Virus record (IMG/VR): IMGVR_UViG_3300005329_000021
Span: 1 to 31,521 of that record
Direction: 5' to 3' (one strand)
Source: a virus
DNA length: 31,521 nt
This document shows, one piece after another, positions 23,921 to 30,630 of the stretch; within the stretch, counting starts at the first letter, position 1; each line of letters starts with the position of its first letter. The notes below the pieces were generated by a model. The model had not been told where the DNA came from. It saw only the letters and a program-made list of their open reading frames with translations, and ran no database searches. The translations under genes and the position numbers were made by a program.

Positions 23921-24478
23921 TCAAGTCTTTTTGCGCGGTTCGAGCCCAAAATGTAGTGCCAGAACGCTCAGTGCCCCCAACAGGATGCCTTTGGCGACGT
24001 GTTCGTTGAGGCTTCGTCCGTTCCAGCCTTCCCTGAGCGCCCACTCGCGGATCGACATCTCGACCCCCAGCACGAACCACGATGCGCAACCGGCGGGGCT
24101 GTGCATGCCGCCGCAGGCAATGACCGCGTCGTGGATTTTCTGCTGGGCGCGCTCGGTGTGGTCTGCGCCGTCCGGCGCAGGCGTGCCGCCGCCCTGGCGC
24201 AGCCATGAGGGTGAGCGCAGCGGGTCGAGGTGGGCGCGTCGGAAGAGGCGTGCGAACAATTCGCCGGCTTGTCGGTGCTCCGGCGAGATATCGCCGCGGC
24301 GTTCGAGCTTATTCAACAGGCTTTCGACCTCGTATGGGCGTCCGATGCCGCCGGATGCGTCAGCCACCGTCTCGCGGGCCCGCTTGACGCGGCCGTGCTG
24401 GCTGCGCTCGGGCGATATCGGTGCAAGCGCGCTTGCACCTGAGGTGGCGATATCGGGGGCGCGTGCGGATCGGGTCAT
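23921..24478 (-). CDS. DUF6456-like protein before terminase
   Basis: A 185-residue protein. After a disordered N-terminus, the core has RRGDISPEHRQAGELFARLF, then AHLDPLRSPSW, then ERAQQKIHDAVIACGGMHSP, and a final KGILLGALSVLALHFGL. This order (AGxxFxxxFxxAxLDPLR, a central Gly-rich turn, then a helix ending in LALHFG) is that of a family of small DNA-associated proteins of alphaproteobacteria and their phages. A regulatory role ahead of the late genes is plausible but not shown. The ATG at 24478 is overlapped with the previous gene (ATGA). The longer frame upstream of it is a shadow. Confidence 0.55.
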   Translation of the reverse strand: MTRSARAPDIATSGASALAPISPERSQHGRVKRARETVADASGGIGRPYEVESLLNKLERRGDISPEHRQAGELFARLFRRAHLDPLRSPSWLRQGGGTPAPDGADHTERAQQKIHDAVIACGGMHSPAGCASWFVLGVEMSIREWALREGWNGRSLNEHVAKGILLGALSVLALHFGLEPRKKT

Positions 24479-24714
24479 TGCAGGGTCACCGTGTCGCTCT
24501 CGTGCCGTATGACGGAGCGCAAAATCTCCGGCATGTCGTCGATGAGCGCCTCGCAATCGGTGCAGCGCATGCGGTCGATGGCGAGCGCCAAAAAATATGC
24601 CATCGCGAGAAACACCTCGGCCGGCGTATGCCCAAGGAGCGCGTCCTCGACGTCCTCGATCAGCGCATCGCGGCTGTCGCGGTCGACCGATGCGAGCACC
24701 TGGGCCAGCGTCAT
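24475..24714 (-). CDS. Small hypothetical protein
   Basis: A 79-residue acidic helical protein (starts MTLAQVLASVDRDSRDALIE). It includes a hydrophobic helix AEVFLAMAYFLALAI and a CTDC pair. ATGA overlaps join it to both neighbours. Function is not recognised; the gene is supported by its coupling and by the change in composition against the shadow frame upstream. Confidence 0.55.
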   Translation of the reverse strand: MTLAQVLASVDRDSRDALIEDVEDALLGHTPAEVFLAMAYFLALAIDRMRCTDCEALIDDMPEILRSVIRHESDTVTLQ

Positions 24715-24998
24715 AGCGGGTCCATGCCCATCTCTACCGCGCCCGCGATCCAGACCTCTATCGTTGAGCGCGAGGTTAGGCAGTCGACCAGTCGGCGCTG
24801 CATCGCCAACCATTGCCGGTGGCCTTCCGTCGCGTGCGGGTTCTCGTCCCATAGCGGCGACATGACCCATTGCCGCAGGTAGGCACGCAGCGCCGCTATC
24901 TGATCGGCCGACAATGGTCCGCCGTCGAGATAGGCTTCGACCGCTGGGCGCAGCACACCCGATGTCTCGTGCATCCAGTAGCCCGGCAAATCGGTCAT
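24711..24998 (-). CDS. Small hypothetical protein
   Basis: A 95-residue protein beginning MTDLPGYWMHETSGVLRPAV, with a Trp-rich central helix (LRAYLRQWVMSPLW) and IEVWIAGAVEMGMDPL at the end. It is joined to the genes on both sides by ATGA overlaps; this favours the ATG at 24998 over an in-frame ATG at 25010. I do not recognise the family. Confidence 0.6.
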   Translation of the reverse strand: MTDLPGYWMHETSGVLRPAVEAYLDGGPLSADQIAALRAYLRQWVMSPLWDENPHATEGHRQWLAMQRRLVDCLTSRSTIEVWIAGAVEMGMDPL

Positions 24999-25150
24999 GG
25001 CGCAGGCCACGGGAGGTGGCCGGCGAGCAGTGCCAGCGCCAGGAACAGGATCGCTGCCGACAGGTGGTGCCAGCGCGGATGCTCGGGGACGCCGGTGGTC
25101 GAGAGCAGGGCAAACACCACGGCAAGCAGCAGGAACAGGGTGGCGATCAT
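24995..25150 (-). CDS. Two-segment small membrane protein
   Basis: A 51-residue protein with two hydrophobic segments, about residues 1-19 (MIATLFLLLAVVFALLSTT) and 31-46 (LSAAILFLALALLAGH), separated by a short polar loop with HPRWHH. It is coupled at both ends by ATGA. A size and topology like this occur in holins, but no endolysin is adjacent and the gene lies among small early genes, so the holin idea is weak. The frame upstream of the ATG at 25150 is a shadow. Confidence 0.55.
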   Translation of the reverse strand: MIATLFLLLAVVFALLSTTGVPEHPRWHHLSAAILFLALALLAGHLPWPAP

Positions 25151-25455
25151 GGCGGAAACCCTATTCGCTTGAGGTATGGCACCGGAAGGGATCGCCATTC
25201 GAACTCGTCCTTGAACTCGCCGCATACGTGTTCTCGGCCAGTCACGACATGACCGGAAGGCAATCCCATTGACGAACTCGAAAGCCCCAAAATATCCACT
25301 CTTTCTTCGCCGCTGACTGGTGGAGATTCTATGCACTCACCAACCAACGAACTCAACGACCGCCACCAATCGCAGCCGGCGCAACACTTGCCGTTTGTGA
25401 AATAGAAACTGTCGAGAATCTCCTGCCTTTCGGTTTCGATGGTGCGGACGGCCAT
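25147..25455 (-). CDS. Cysteine-containing metal-binding-type small protein
   Basis: A 102-residue protein with NGKCCAGCDWWRSL, GECIESPP and HVCGEF. The pattern CxxC, then GxC, then a final CGxF is shared by a group of small phage and bacterial proteins thought to bind a metal. It overlaps the following gene as ATGA and begins three bases after the previous stop. A regulatory or structural role cannot be chosen from the sequence. Confidence 0.6.
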   Translation of the reverse strand: MAVRTIETERQEILDSFYFTNGKCCAGCDWWRSLSSLVGECIESPPVSGEERVDILGLSSSSMGLPSGHVVTGREHVCGEFKDEFEWRSLPVPYLKRIGFPP

Positions 25456-25458
25456 GGC

Positions 25459-25671
25459 TTACTCCGCGGCCTGCCGGCGTGGTTGCCGGGCGGCGGCGAC
25501 GGCGCGCACCAGGCCAATCGAGAGCATGTAGGAAAAGCTCGGGTAGCCGAGTTCGCGGGCGATCGCCTCGCGTGCGGCGTGGGCACGGTTGTCCTTCTCG
25601 TGCTGCCGCTGCCGCGAGCGCTCGAATTGCTCGGCGAGCTGGCGCCGCTTCTGGGCGAGGTGGTCGGTCAT
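25459..25671 (-). CDS. Small helical hypothetical protein
   Basis: A 70-residue highly charged, helical protein (MTDHLAQKRRQLAEQFERSR...), ending in a helix with GYPSFSYMLSIGLVRAVAAA. It starts with an ATGA overlap on the HNH gene. No family is recognised. Confidence 0.55.
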   Translation of the reverse strand: MTDHLAQKRRQLAEQFERSRQRQHEKDNRAHAAREAIARELGYPSFSYMLSIGLVRAVAAARQPRRQAAE

Positions 25672-26258
25672 GACGGTGGCCCGGGATCAAACAGGCTCGG
25701 TTGGTAGTAGCGCGTTGGTTGATCGATAACCGATGGTTGCCGTTTATTGCTCAGACGGCACTCCTCCTGCTCGTCCAGCCACTGTGAAAACGATTTCTTG
25801 CCCTTTGTGTTATTACACGAAGCGCAAAACAGCCGCACGTTGCGCGTATGTAATCTCGCCCAATCCTGGGGATGCTGTGGCGGCTCGCAGTGCTCTATTT
25901 GAATATCACGCTCATTAACAAACTCATGGCCGCAACCGAGGCACAAGCCCTCATCTGTCATCAGCGCGCGCAGTATGGGCACAAGGCTTCGGTAATTCAT
26001 CTCCACCATAAAGAACTCGAACGAAGCACCAGCTTTCTGTGCCGCCGACCGCGCCCGTTGTTCGATAATCGCTCGGGGCCGATCGGCATTCTTGCGTTCA
26101 TTACGGATTTTCTGTTCGCAATCCTTACAGTCGGTCGCGAACGTCACGGATGTAGATACGGTACCGTCTCTACGCCAACTCCGGTATCGGCTGTGATGTT
26201 TGAACCTTCCGCAGCTTCGGCATTTCCGCTCGCAGGGACGGTGTTGTTCGTTGCTCAT
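25668..26258 (-). CDS. HNH endonuclease
   Basis: A 196-residue HNH nuclease. The N-terminus carries a zinc-binding set, CERKCRSCGRF and later CKDCE. The catalytic region has LCLGCGHEF, then DIQIEHCEPP, then TRNVRLFCASCNNTKG: the first Cys pair, His-containing beta strand, Asn and second Cys pair of an HNH (beta-beta-alpha metal) motif. The C-terminus ends in QPSLFDPG, close to a sliding-clamp-binding peptide. The gene is coupled by ATGA to both neighbours, downstream of a DUF1376 replication protein. The role may be in recombination or DNA processing. The ATG at 26258 was chosen from the overlap; 63 upstream residues of the open frame are a shadow. Confidence 0.7.
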   Translation of the reverse strand: MSNEQHRPCERKCRSCGRFKHHSRYRSWRRDGTVSTSVTFATDCKDCEQKIRNERKNADRPRAIIEQRARSAAQKAGASFEFFMVEMNYRSLVPILRALMTDEGLCLGCGHEFVNERDIQIEHCEPPQHPQDWARLHTRNVRLFCASCNNTKGKKSFSQWLDEQEECRLSNKRQPSVIDQPTRYYQPSLFDPGPPS

Positions 26259-27190
26259 GCGGCGCCTCGCAGTTGGGATGTTTCGCTCTTCCGAAACCTG
26301 TCGAGGCGGTCGATGTGCTTGCGGACATGGCGAGGCGTCGCGTCCCGCGACCCGGCGGCGATGGCGCAGTCGATGGCCTCCCAGGCTTGCATCCGTTGCG
26401 CGCCGTCCAGGCGGCCGGATGCCCAAACATGCAGGTCGCGCAGCCAAGTGTCCCGCTTGTGCTCGGTCACGGCCTGCCGGTGCGCCGCCGGGTCGCGGAC
26501 GTGGACGGCGGGCGGCGTCCCGCCGCGCAGGCCCTCCAAGACCGCATCCAGAATGGCGACACGCTCGGCCCGCTCCTCCGGGGTCAGAGCATCCTGCTCT
26601 TCAGCGTCCCGCTGTTCCCGTTCGGGCGGATCGGCGTCGGCTCGGGCGAAGCCTCCTTCGCCCTGAGGCGGAACTGCTTCCGGCACATCCCGCGCCGGTG
26701 CCTCAGGCCCAATCTCGCTCGGGCCGCCCTCGTGCGCGCTCGCGCGCGGGAGCGGAGCGACCAAGTCCTGAGTCTTAGATTCTAAGATTCTTTCTTTAGG
26801 TTCTTGGTTACCCTTCGCGCGCGCGTAGGAACCGCTTGGTTTTGTTACCTCATTGATTTTATTAGAAGGACGTCCCCCTTTAGCACCGTTTTGCGACCAT
26901 TTTACGACCCTTGTAACAGCCTTTTCCAACTCGTTTAGGCACCGTTTGCAGCAGATTTGAGTGCCGTTCCGGGTCAGCTTGCCGGCAGCGACGAGCCGCT
27001 TCAGGACAGCGTCGAACGCCCTCCCATGCAGCCGAACGAACCGCTTCAACTCGGCAACCTCGATCGGCCCGCCGCGGCTGTAGATCATCGCGCAGGCGAT
27101 CCAGTAGACCCCGACATCGACGACATCGAGCGTCGCGGTGCCGGCCAGGAACTCGTCCGCATAAAAATCGACGTGCCGGATTTTGGTCAT
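26255..27190 (-). CDS. DUF1376-type replication-associated protein
   Basis: A 311-residue protein. The N-terminal domain (1-100) has HVDFYADEFLAGTATLDVVD, then GVYWIACAMIYSRGGPIEVAELKRF and LVAAGKLTRNGTQI, the winged-helix plan of DUF1376 and phage replisome organiser proteins. A basic linker follows, with SQNGAKGGRPSNK, a motif usual in this family. The middle is acidic, Pro/Glu-rich and disordered, and the C-terminus has a helical region. These proteins are likely to recruit the replication machinery at a phage origin. AGGAG lies ten bases before the ATG at 27190. It is linked by ATGA to the HNH gene. Confidence 0.7.
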   Translation of the reverse strand: MTKIRHVDFYADEFLAGTATLDVVDVGVYWIACAMIYSRGGPIEVAELKRFVRLHGRAFDAVLKRLVAAGKLTRNGTQICCKRCLNELEKAVTRVVKWSQNGAKGGRPSNKINEVTKPSGSYARAKGNQEPKERILESKTQDLVAPLPRASAHEGGPSEIGPEAPARDVPEAVPPQGEGGFARADADPPEREQRDAEEQDALTPEERAERVAILDAVLEGLRGGTPPAVHVRDPAAHRQAVTEHKRDTWLRDLHVWASGRLDGAQRMQAWEAIDCAIAAGSRDATPRHVRKHIDRLDRFRKSETSQLRGAA

Positions 27191-27492
27191 GCGTCATGCT
27201 CTCCTGGTTGTATCGGTCCAAGCCCTGCTTGGACCTGCGGCAACCCGGCTGGAGGCGGCATTCGGGCGCACGTTTCCTGCGCGGCCCAAAAGGGCTTGCA
27301 AAAGCCGAGGATGTGGGGAAGGATTGGAGCTGTAACGCACCAATTTCCTTCGGCCTCATCGCCGAATATGGCAGGCCCGGCTCTCAGCCGGGTTTTGCTA
27401 TTTCTGGGATCTCTCTCCCGAGGATTGCTCCACCGGACAGCGTAAGCGAGGCGCCCCGGCTCCGGCAACAAGGATTGGGCGCGCTCGCTCAT
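27187..27492 (-). CDS. Doubtful small ORF ahead of the replication gene
   Basis: A 101-residue open frame beginning MSERAQSLLPEPGRLAYAVR. It is bounded by ATGA overlaps at both ends, which favours reality. Against it, the composition is unlike neighbouring proteins, no domain is visible, and it contains the strong hairpin of a plus-strand terminator. It may be an untranslated leader with control signals instead. Confidence 0.35.
   Translation of the reverse strand: MSERAQSLLPEPGRLAYAVRWSNPRERDPRNSKTRLRAGPAIFGDEAEGNWCVTAPILPHILGFCKPFWAAQETCARMPPPAGLPQVQAGLGPIQPGEHDA
27200..27396 (+). ncRNA. Candidate antisense RNA ending at the plus-strand terminator
   Basis: No plus-strand gene is convincing upstream of the terminator, so the transcript it stops may be a short RNA antisense to the leader of the DUF1376 replication gene. 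This parallels antisense RNAs that regulate phage replication genes, such as lambda OOP. The 5' end and promoter are not identified; the limits given are approximate. Confidence 0.25.
27376..27396 (+). terminator. Intrinsic terminator on the plus strand
   Basis: A perfect seven-base-pair GC-rich stem (CCCGGCT and AGCCGGG) with a CTC loop, followed by TTTT. It faces against the operon. This shows that a plus-strand transcript is likely to end here, 180 bases upstream of the replication gene start. Confidence 0.65.
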
Positions 27493-27710
27493 TTCGCCGG
27501 CCCCCGCACGACGCCCACCCGGTGATTGCGCTCGCGCGCCAGGTGCGAGGCAACGGCGCCGGCCAGATCGGCAGCGAGCCGCGCCGCCACCTCAAGCGGC
27601 AGCTCGGCGACCCCGGGCGGCGCCTCTACACCGGCGACATAGACCGAGATCCTGATGCGGTGCCCGTCGTCGCTGACGACCGCGCGGTTGGGCGGGGGCG
27701 GCTCAGCCAT
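27489..27710 (-). CDS. Small hypothetical protein
   Basis: A 73-residue protein (MAEPPPPNRAVVSDDGHRIR...) with a short beta part RIRISVYVAGVEAP and a helix EVAARLAADLAGAVASHLA. It overlaps the upstream gene by eight bases (ATGGCTGA). Unknown function. Confidence 0.55.
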   Translation of the reverse strand: MAEPPPPNRAVVSDDGHRIRISVYVAGVEAPPGVAELPLEVAARLAADLAGAVASHLARERNHRVGVVRGPAK

Positions 27711-27960
27711 CGACGCCCTCGAGGTACATCTCCACCAGCTCGCGCACGTGCTGGGTGTGCATCTGCAGCAGCTCCGCGCGCATGCAGTCGCCCTCGGCGC
27801 GGTCGCCCGCGACCCGGTGCCCGGCGATCCAGATCGCGGCCAGATCTGTGATCACCGCCCCCTGCAGCTCGGCGGACTGGCCGGCCAGGAGCGGCATGAT
27901 GTGATCGAGGAGCGCGTCGGCCTCTTCGCCGAGCGCCGCCACATCGGCGTCGTCGCTCAC
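27703..27960 (-). CDS. Small hypothetical helical protein
   Basis: An 85-residue acidic, helical protein (MSDDADVAALGEEADALLDH...), ending in AELLQMHTQHVRELVEMYLE. The GTG start at 27960 overlaps the stop of the DpdA-like gene (GTGA). Its family is not recognised. Confidence 0.55.
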   Translation of the reverse strand: MSDDADVAALGEEADALLDHIMPLLAGQSAELQGAVITDLAAIWIAGHRVAGDRAEGDCMRAELLQMHTQHVRELVEMYLEGVDG

Positions 27961-28628
27961 GGCGTCACCTCGCTTGGGCTGCGTGCCCAGCGCAGTTGCT
28001 CGTCACGGTTTTTGGGCGGCGCCCACATGTCCCACTGCCTGCCGGCATGGTCGAGCATCGGCAGGGTGACCGAGTAGCGGCTGGCAGAGCTGCCATCGAC
28101 GCTGTCGGCCCCGGCAATGTGAGCGAGACGGCACCGCCGCTGCGTGTTGACCCGGCCGACGTGGTAATAGACGCCCCGCTCGGCGCACCAATGTCCCCAC
28201 TCGACCATGCGGTCGAGCTTCCACTTCGTGCTGCCGCCCATAAAAATGCCGATGCGCCCCGGCATCACGATCTTTACGAGATCGTCCGGCTCCATCCCAT
28301 CCTGAACCGGGATAAGCACAAGCTTCGTGCGGACCAGCAGAGGCGCGAGCCACACCAGGGATAGTCGAAGGCTATCGAGCCCGCCCTCGACAATGTCGGG
28401 GGCGACCACCCAATCTGCCTTCCGGCCCAGGCGATCGACGAGGGTCTCGAACCCAACATCGTCGAAATCGCGCCCAGTACGAAAGTCGGACCAGGCGCCA
28501 TTGTCGATGCCATAGGCGAACCCCTCTGTGCGCCACGACCCCGTGCGCGAGACCACCAGGCGCCACCCCGCTTTGCGCAGGGCGGCGAGGTTGCGCTTCG
28601 TCCCGGTGCGGCTGGCGTAGCAGATCAT
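27957..28628 (-). CDS. Putative 7-deazaguanine transglycosylase-like (DpdA/TGT-like) protein
   Basis: A 223-residue protein starting MICYASRTGTKRNLAALRKA. It has the tRNA-guanine transglycosylase-like features found in phage DpdA-type DNA-modification proteins: GFAYGIDNGAWSDF, then DWVVAPDIVEGGLDSLRLS, then KLVLIPVQDGMEPDD, then GIFMGGSTKWKL, and the conserved end YYHVGRVNTQRRCRLAHIAG followed by GADSVDGSSASRY. The Asp in APDIVEGG and the Asp in GADSVDG are candidate catalytic positions. In DpdA systems the enzyme exchanges guanine in DNA for a 7-deazaguanine, protecting it from restriction. No preQ0-pathway gene is in the window. The start is fixed by an ATGA overlap; it is shorter than typical TGT proteins. 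Activity is inferred. Confidence 0.5.
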   Translation of the reverse strand: MICYASRTGTKRNLAALRKAGWRLVVSRTGSWRTEGFAYGIDNGAWSDFRTGRDFDDVGFETLVDRLGRKADWVVAPDIVEGGLDSLRLSLVWLAPLLVRTKLVLIPVQDGMEPDDLVKIVMPGRIGIFMGGSTKWKLDRMVEWGHWCAERGVYYHVGRVNTQRRCRLAHIAGADSVDGSSASRYSVTLPMLDHAGRQWDMWAPPKNRDEQLRWARSPSEVTP

Positions 28629-28735
28629 CGCAGCTCGATCCGCCGCAGCATGAGGAGCACATCGGCGAGCCCTACCATCGTGCGGGCGAGAACCCAGATG
28701 CAGGGCTTGATGATGAGGCGGGTGAGCAGCCTCAC
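28625..28735 (-). CDS. Tiny hydrophobic ORF
   Basis: A 36-residue ORF with GTG start (VRLLTRLIIKPCIWVLARTM...). Its GTG overlaps the stop of the PEP-CTERM-like ORF (GTGA) and its stop overlaps the start of the DpdA-like gene (ATGA). The two-sided coupling supports translation. It has one likely amphipathic or membrane helix. Its role may only be to couple translation. Confidence 0.4.
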   Translation of the reverse strand: MRLLTRLIIKPCIWVLARTMVGLADVLLMLRRIELR

Positions 28736-28887
28736 GACGACCCGGCCCGACGGCGCCTCCCGAGGAGCCCCAGCCCCAGGAGCGCGCTCCCCAGCATCGC
28801 GAGCGAGCCCGGCTCGGAGACCGGGACCAGTTGTGCATTAAGGAGGGATGCTTTATAGCAGGGCGCACCCGCCGGATGTTTGCGCAT
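28732..28887 (-). pseudogene. PEP-CTERM tail without its protein body
   Basis: The 51-residue ORF from ATG 28887 ends in SEPGSLAMLGSALLGLGLLG followed by RRRR: an acidic-Pro motif, a membrane helix and a basic end, the PEP-CTERM sorting signal recognised by exosortase. It lacks the signal peptide and mature domain that such proteins need. It lies just upstream of the plus-strand GIY-YIG gene, on the opposite side from a complete PEP-CTERM gene with a similar tail. It looks like a remnant whose 5' part was lost, perhaps by insertion of the nuclease gene. It could also be a short functional membrane peptide. Confidence 0.5.
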
Positions 28888-28939
28888 CACGGCGGGCACT
28901 TGACCCTCATCCGATCCAACCGGACGAAAGGCCCTCCCC

Positions 28940-29896
28940 GTGATACAACTCCCCCTCGATCTACGCCAGAGTGGCGTTGCCTTCCCGTTTGGCCGCGAGG
29001 CCTCCGATCTCTGGAATAACTTTCGCACTGTAATAGGCAACACGCCGGTGTCTCGTGCAGGCGCATACGGCATCTATTGCATCCTTAATGGCAAGTGGTA
29101 CATAGGGATCACAGGAATCAGCGTAGCTAAACGCCTCCACCAACATCGCTGGTCGGCGAACGGTGCCGGCCCAAAATTTAGAAACGCTTTGGTTAAGTAT
29201 GGTTTCGATAATTTCATTGTAGTCCCCTTATTCTATTGCATCAGTGATGATACAACAGAGCTTCCGTATATAGAACTAGCTCTGATCAGCACATATAGCT
29301 CTAGCGGAAAAACCGGATTTAACACTAACCTTAGCGCCGGCATAGTGGGTCCATATGGACCCGAGTTTGGTGCAATAATGAGTGCCGTTAGAAAAGAGCA
29401 TTTTTCTGATCCGGACAATTTGGCGCGACACAAAGTAAGACAAAAGAAATCGCATGCCCGGCCTGAGGTGCGGGCCAAACTGAGCGCCTCCTTGACGGAA
29501 TATTTCGCAAGTCCGGAAGCGAGAGAGAAAGACGGCGCCGCCGTGAAGCAATCACATGCGCGTCCCGAGGTAAAAGCCAATATAGCCAACGCCCAACGGA
29601 AGCGTTTCGCGAATCCTGAAGCCAGAGCCGCAACCAGCGCGGCGACAAAGGCAGCGATGGCACGGCCTGAGGTTTTCGAGAAAGTGAGCAAGGCGTCCGT
29701 AGAAACATGGAAGGACCCTGAGGTTAGACAAAAGCGGGTAAGCGCTAGGAGAGCCTTGTCTATAGTTGAATGGCAGGACCCGGAGATAAGAGCGAAACGC
29801 ATTGCGGGTCTAAAGGCATCATGGCAAAACCCTGAAGTTAGAGCTAAGCGTCTTGCTGGCGGGAAAGCAGTACGAACACGAGACGCGGCCGATTAA
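28940..29896 (+). CDS. GIY-YIG endonuclease with modular DNA-binding repeats
   Basis: The only clear plus-strand gene, of 318 residues. The GIY-YIG nuclease domain (about 40-130) has AGAYGIYCILNGKWYIGITG, then the conserved Arg in SVAKRLHQHRW, and later Glu in LPYIELALISTY. From about 165 to the end there are nine repeats of about 20 residues centred on PEVRAK, PEAREK, DPEVRQK, DPEIRAK and the like, resembling NUMOD3-type DNA-binding modules of homing endonucleases. Codons are less GC-rich than in nearby genes, so recent transfer is likely. The start is GTG at 28940. It converges on the PEP-CTERM gene and the two stops overlap. Probably a free-standing homing endonuclease. Confidence 0.75.
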   Translation: MIQLPLDLRQSGVAFPFGREASDLWNNFRTVIGNTPVSRAGAYGIYCILNGKWYIGITGISVAKRLHQHRWSANGAGPKFRNALVKYGFDNFIVVPLFYCISDDTTELPYIELALISTYSSSGKTGFNTNLSAGIVGPYGPEFGAIMSAVRKEHFSDPDNLARHKVRQKKSHARPEVRAKLSASLTEYFASPEAREKDGAAVKQSHARPEVKANIANAQRKRFANPEARAATSAATKAAMARPEVFEKVSKASVETWKDPEVRQKRVSARRALSIVEWQDPEIRAKRIAGLKASWQNPEVRAKRLAGGKAVRTRDAAD

Positions 29897-29903
29897 TCGG
29901 CCG
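29886..29903. repeat. Palindrome covering two convergent stop codons
   Basis: CGGCCGATTAATCGGCCG is a perfect 18-base palindrome. The TAA stops of the plus-strand GIY-YIG gene and the minus-strand PEP-CTERM gene both lie in its ATTAAT centre. It may act as a bidirectional transcription stop, although no long T tract follows. Confidence 0.55.
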
Positions 29904-30615
29904 TTCTCCTGCGTCTGTAGAATATCCCCAAACCCACAAGAGCAGAGCCAAGCAGTGCAAGAGATTCCGGTTCTGGTACAGCTTGGCTTGTTTTTATCTC
30001 CGTCGCGCCACGGTTCAACAAATTTGCCCCAGCAGTCAGCACGCCGGTCGCCTGCTCCGTCATCGAGAAGAGGGGACCGTCGCTCACCACCCCGGAGCCG
30101 TTGTGCGAGAAACTGTCGGCAGCGAAGATGGCGCTGCTGGTGAACGTGTCGATCAGCGCGCCTGGGGTGTCTGTGGCGGTGTCGGCACCCTGTGCATTGG
30201 CCGGGTCGTTGTACCAATTGAGGGTAATGTTGGACCCCACCGCGTTCTGCCACACGCCGCTGCCTGCGGTCGCGAATTGTGTTACCGGCCCGATAAAGTT
30301 GTTATCCGATACTGTGACCGTGACCTGAATATCGGACCCGGTGGTGTTGATAACGCTCAGCGAGGAGGTGTTGAGGATATCGAGAGACGCGCTTTTCGTG
30401 CTCGTCTGAATGCTGCCGTTGACCGTAACCCCATTGATCGTCTGGTCAGCTAGTTGAAGCGTTCCGACAGCGGCGTTGAGGTCGCACCCGGTGTTGTCGA
30501 CGCATATCCCGGTCGTGCCGCCGAAGTCCCAGGAGATTTGTAGCGTGGCGTGCGCCGGCGCCATGCCGGCAGCGAGGGCAATAATCGATGCAGTTGCTAG
30601 TACAATTGTACGCAT
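29893..30615 (-). CDS. Secreted PEP-CTERM protein
   Basis: A 240-residue exported protein. Residues 1-23 (begin MRTIVLATASIIALAAGMAP, cleavage site AHA) form a Sec signal peptide. The mature part is rich in Thr, Ser, Asn, Gly and beta strands (LQISWDFGGTTGIC, VTVTVSDNNFIGP). The C-terminus has VPEPESLALLGSALVGLGIF followed by YRRRR, a standard PEP-CTERM signal: PEP motif, membrane helix and basic tail. Host exosortase would process and release or anchor it. GGAG stands eight bases before the ATG at 30615; a GTG at 30627 is rejected. Such proteins are found in bacteria that make extracellular polysaccharide, and are rare in phages. Function is unknown, perhaps surface alteration of the infected cell. 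Confidence 0.75.
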   Translation of the reverse strand: MRTIVLATASIIALAAGMAPAHATLQISWDFGGTTGICVDNTGCDLNAAVGTLQLADQTINGVTVNGSIQTSTKSASLDILNTSSLSVINTTGSDIQVTVTVSDNNFIGPVTQFATAGSGVWQNAVGSNITLNWYNDPANAQGADTATDTPGALIDTFTSSAIFAADSFSHNGSGVVSDGPLFSMTEQATGVLTAGANLLNRGATEIKTSQAVPEPESLALLGSALVGLGIFYRRRRTAD

Positions 30616-30630
30616 GACGGTCTCCACTGG

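Noticed and set aside
24995-25150. Holin
   Set aside because: Two hydrophobic segments fit, but there is no endolysin or spanin near it; kept as a membrane protein of unknown role.
27376-27396. Terminator acting on the minus-strand operon
   Set aside because: On the minus strand the hairpin is not followed by a T tract, so it should act only on plus-strand transcripts.
28850-28942. Plus-strand 31-codon ORF after AAGGAGGG
   Set aside because: The purine-rich motif touches the ATG, so the spacing is too short to work. It may still be incidental leader sequence for the GIY-YIG gene.
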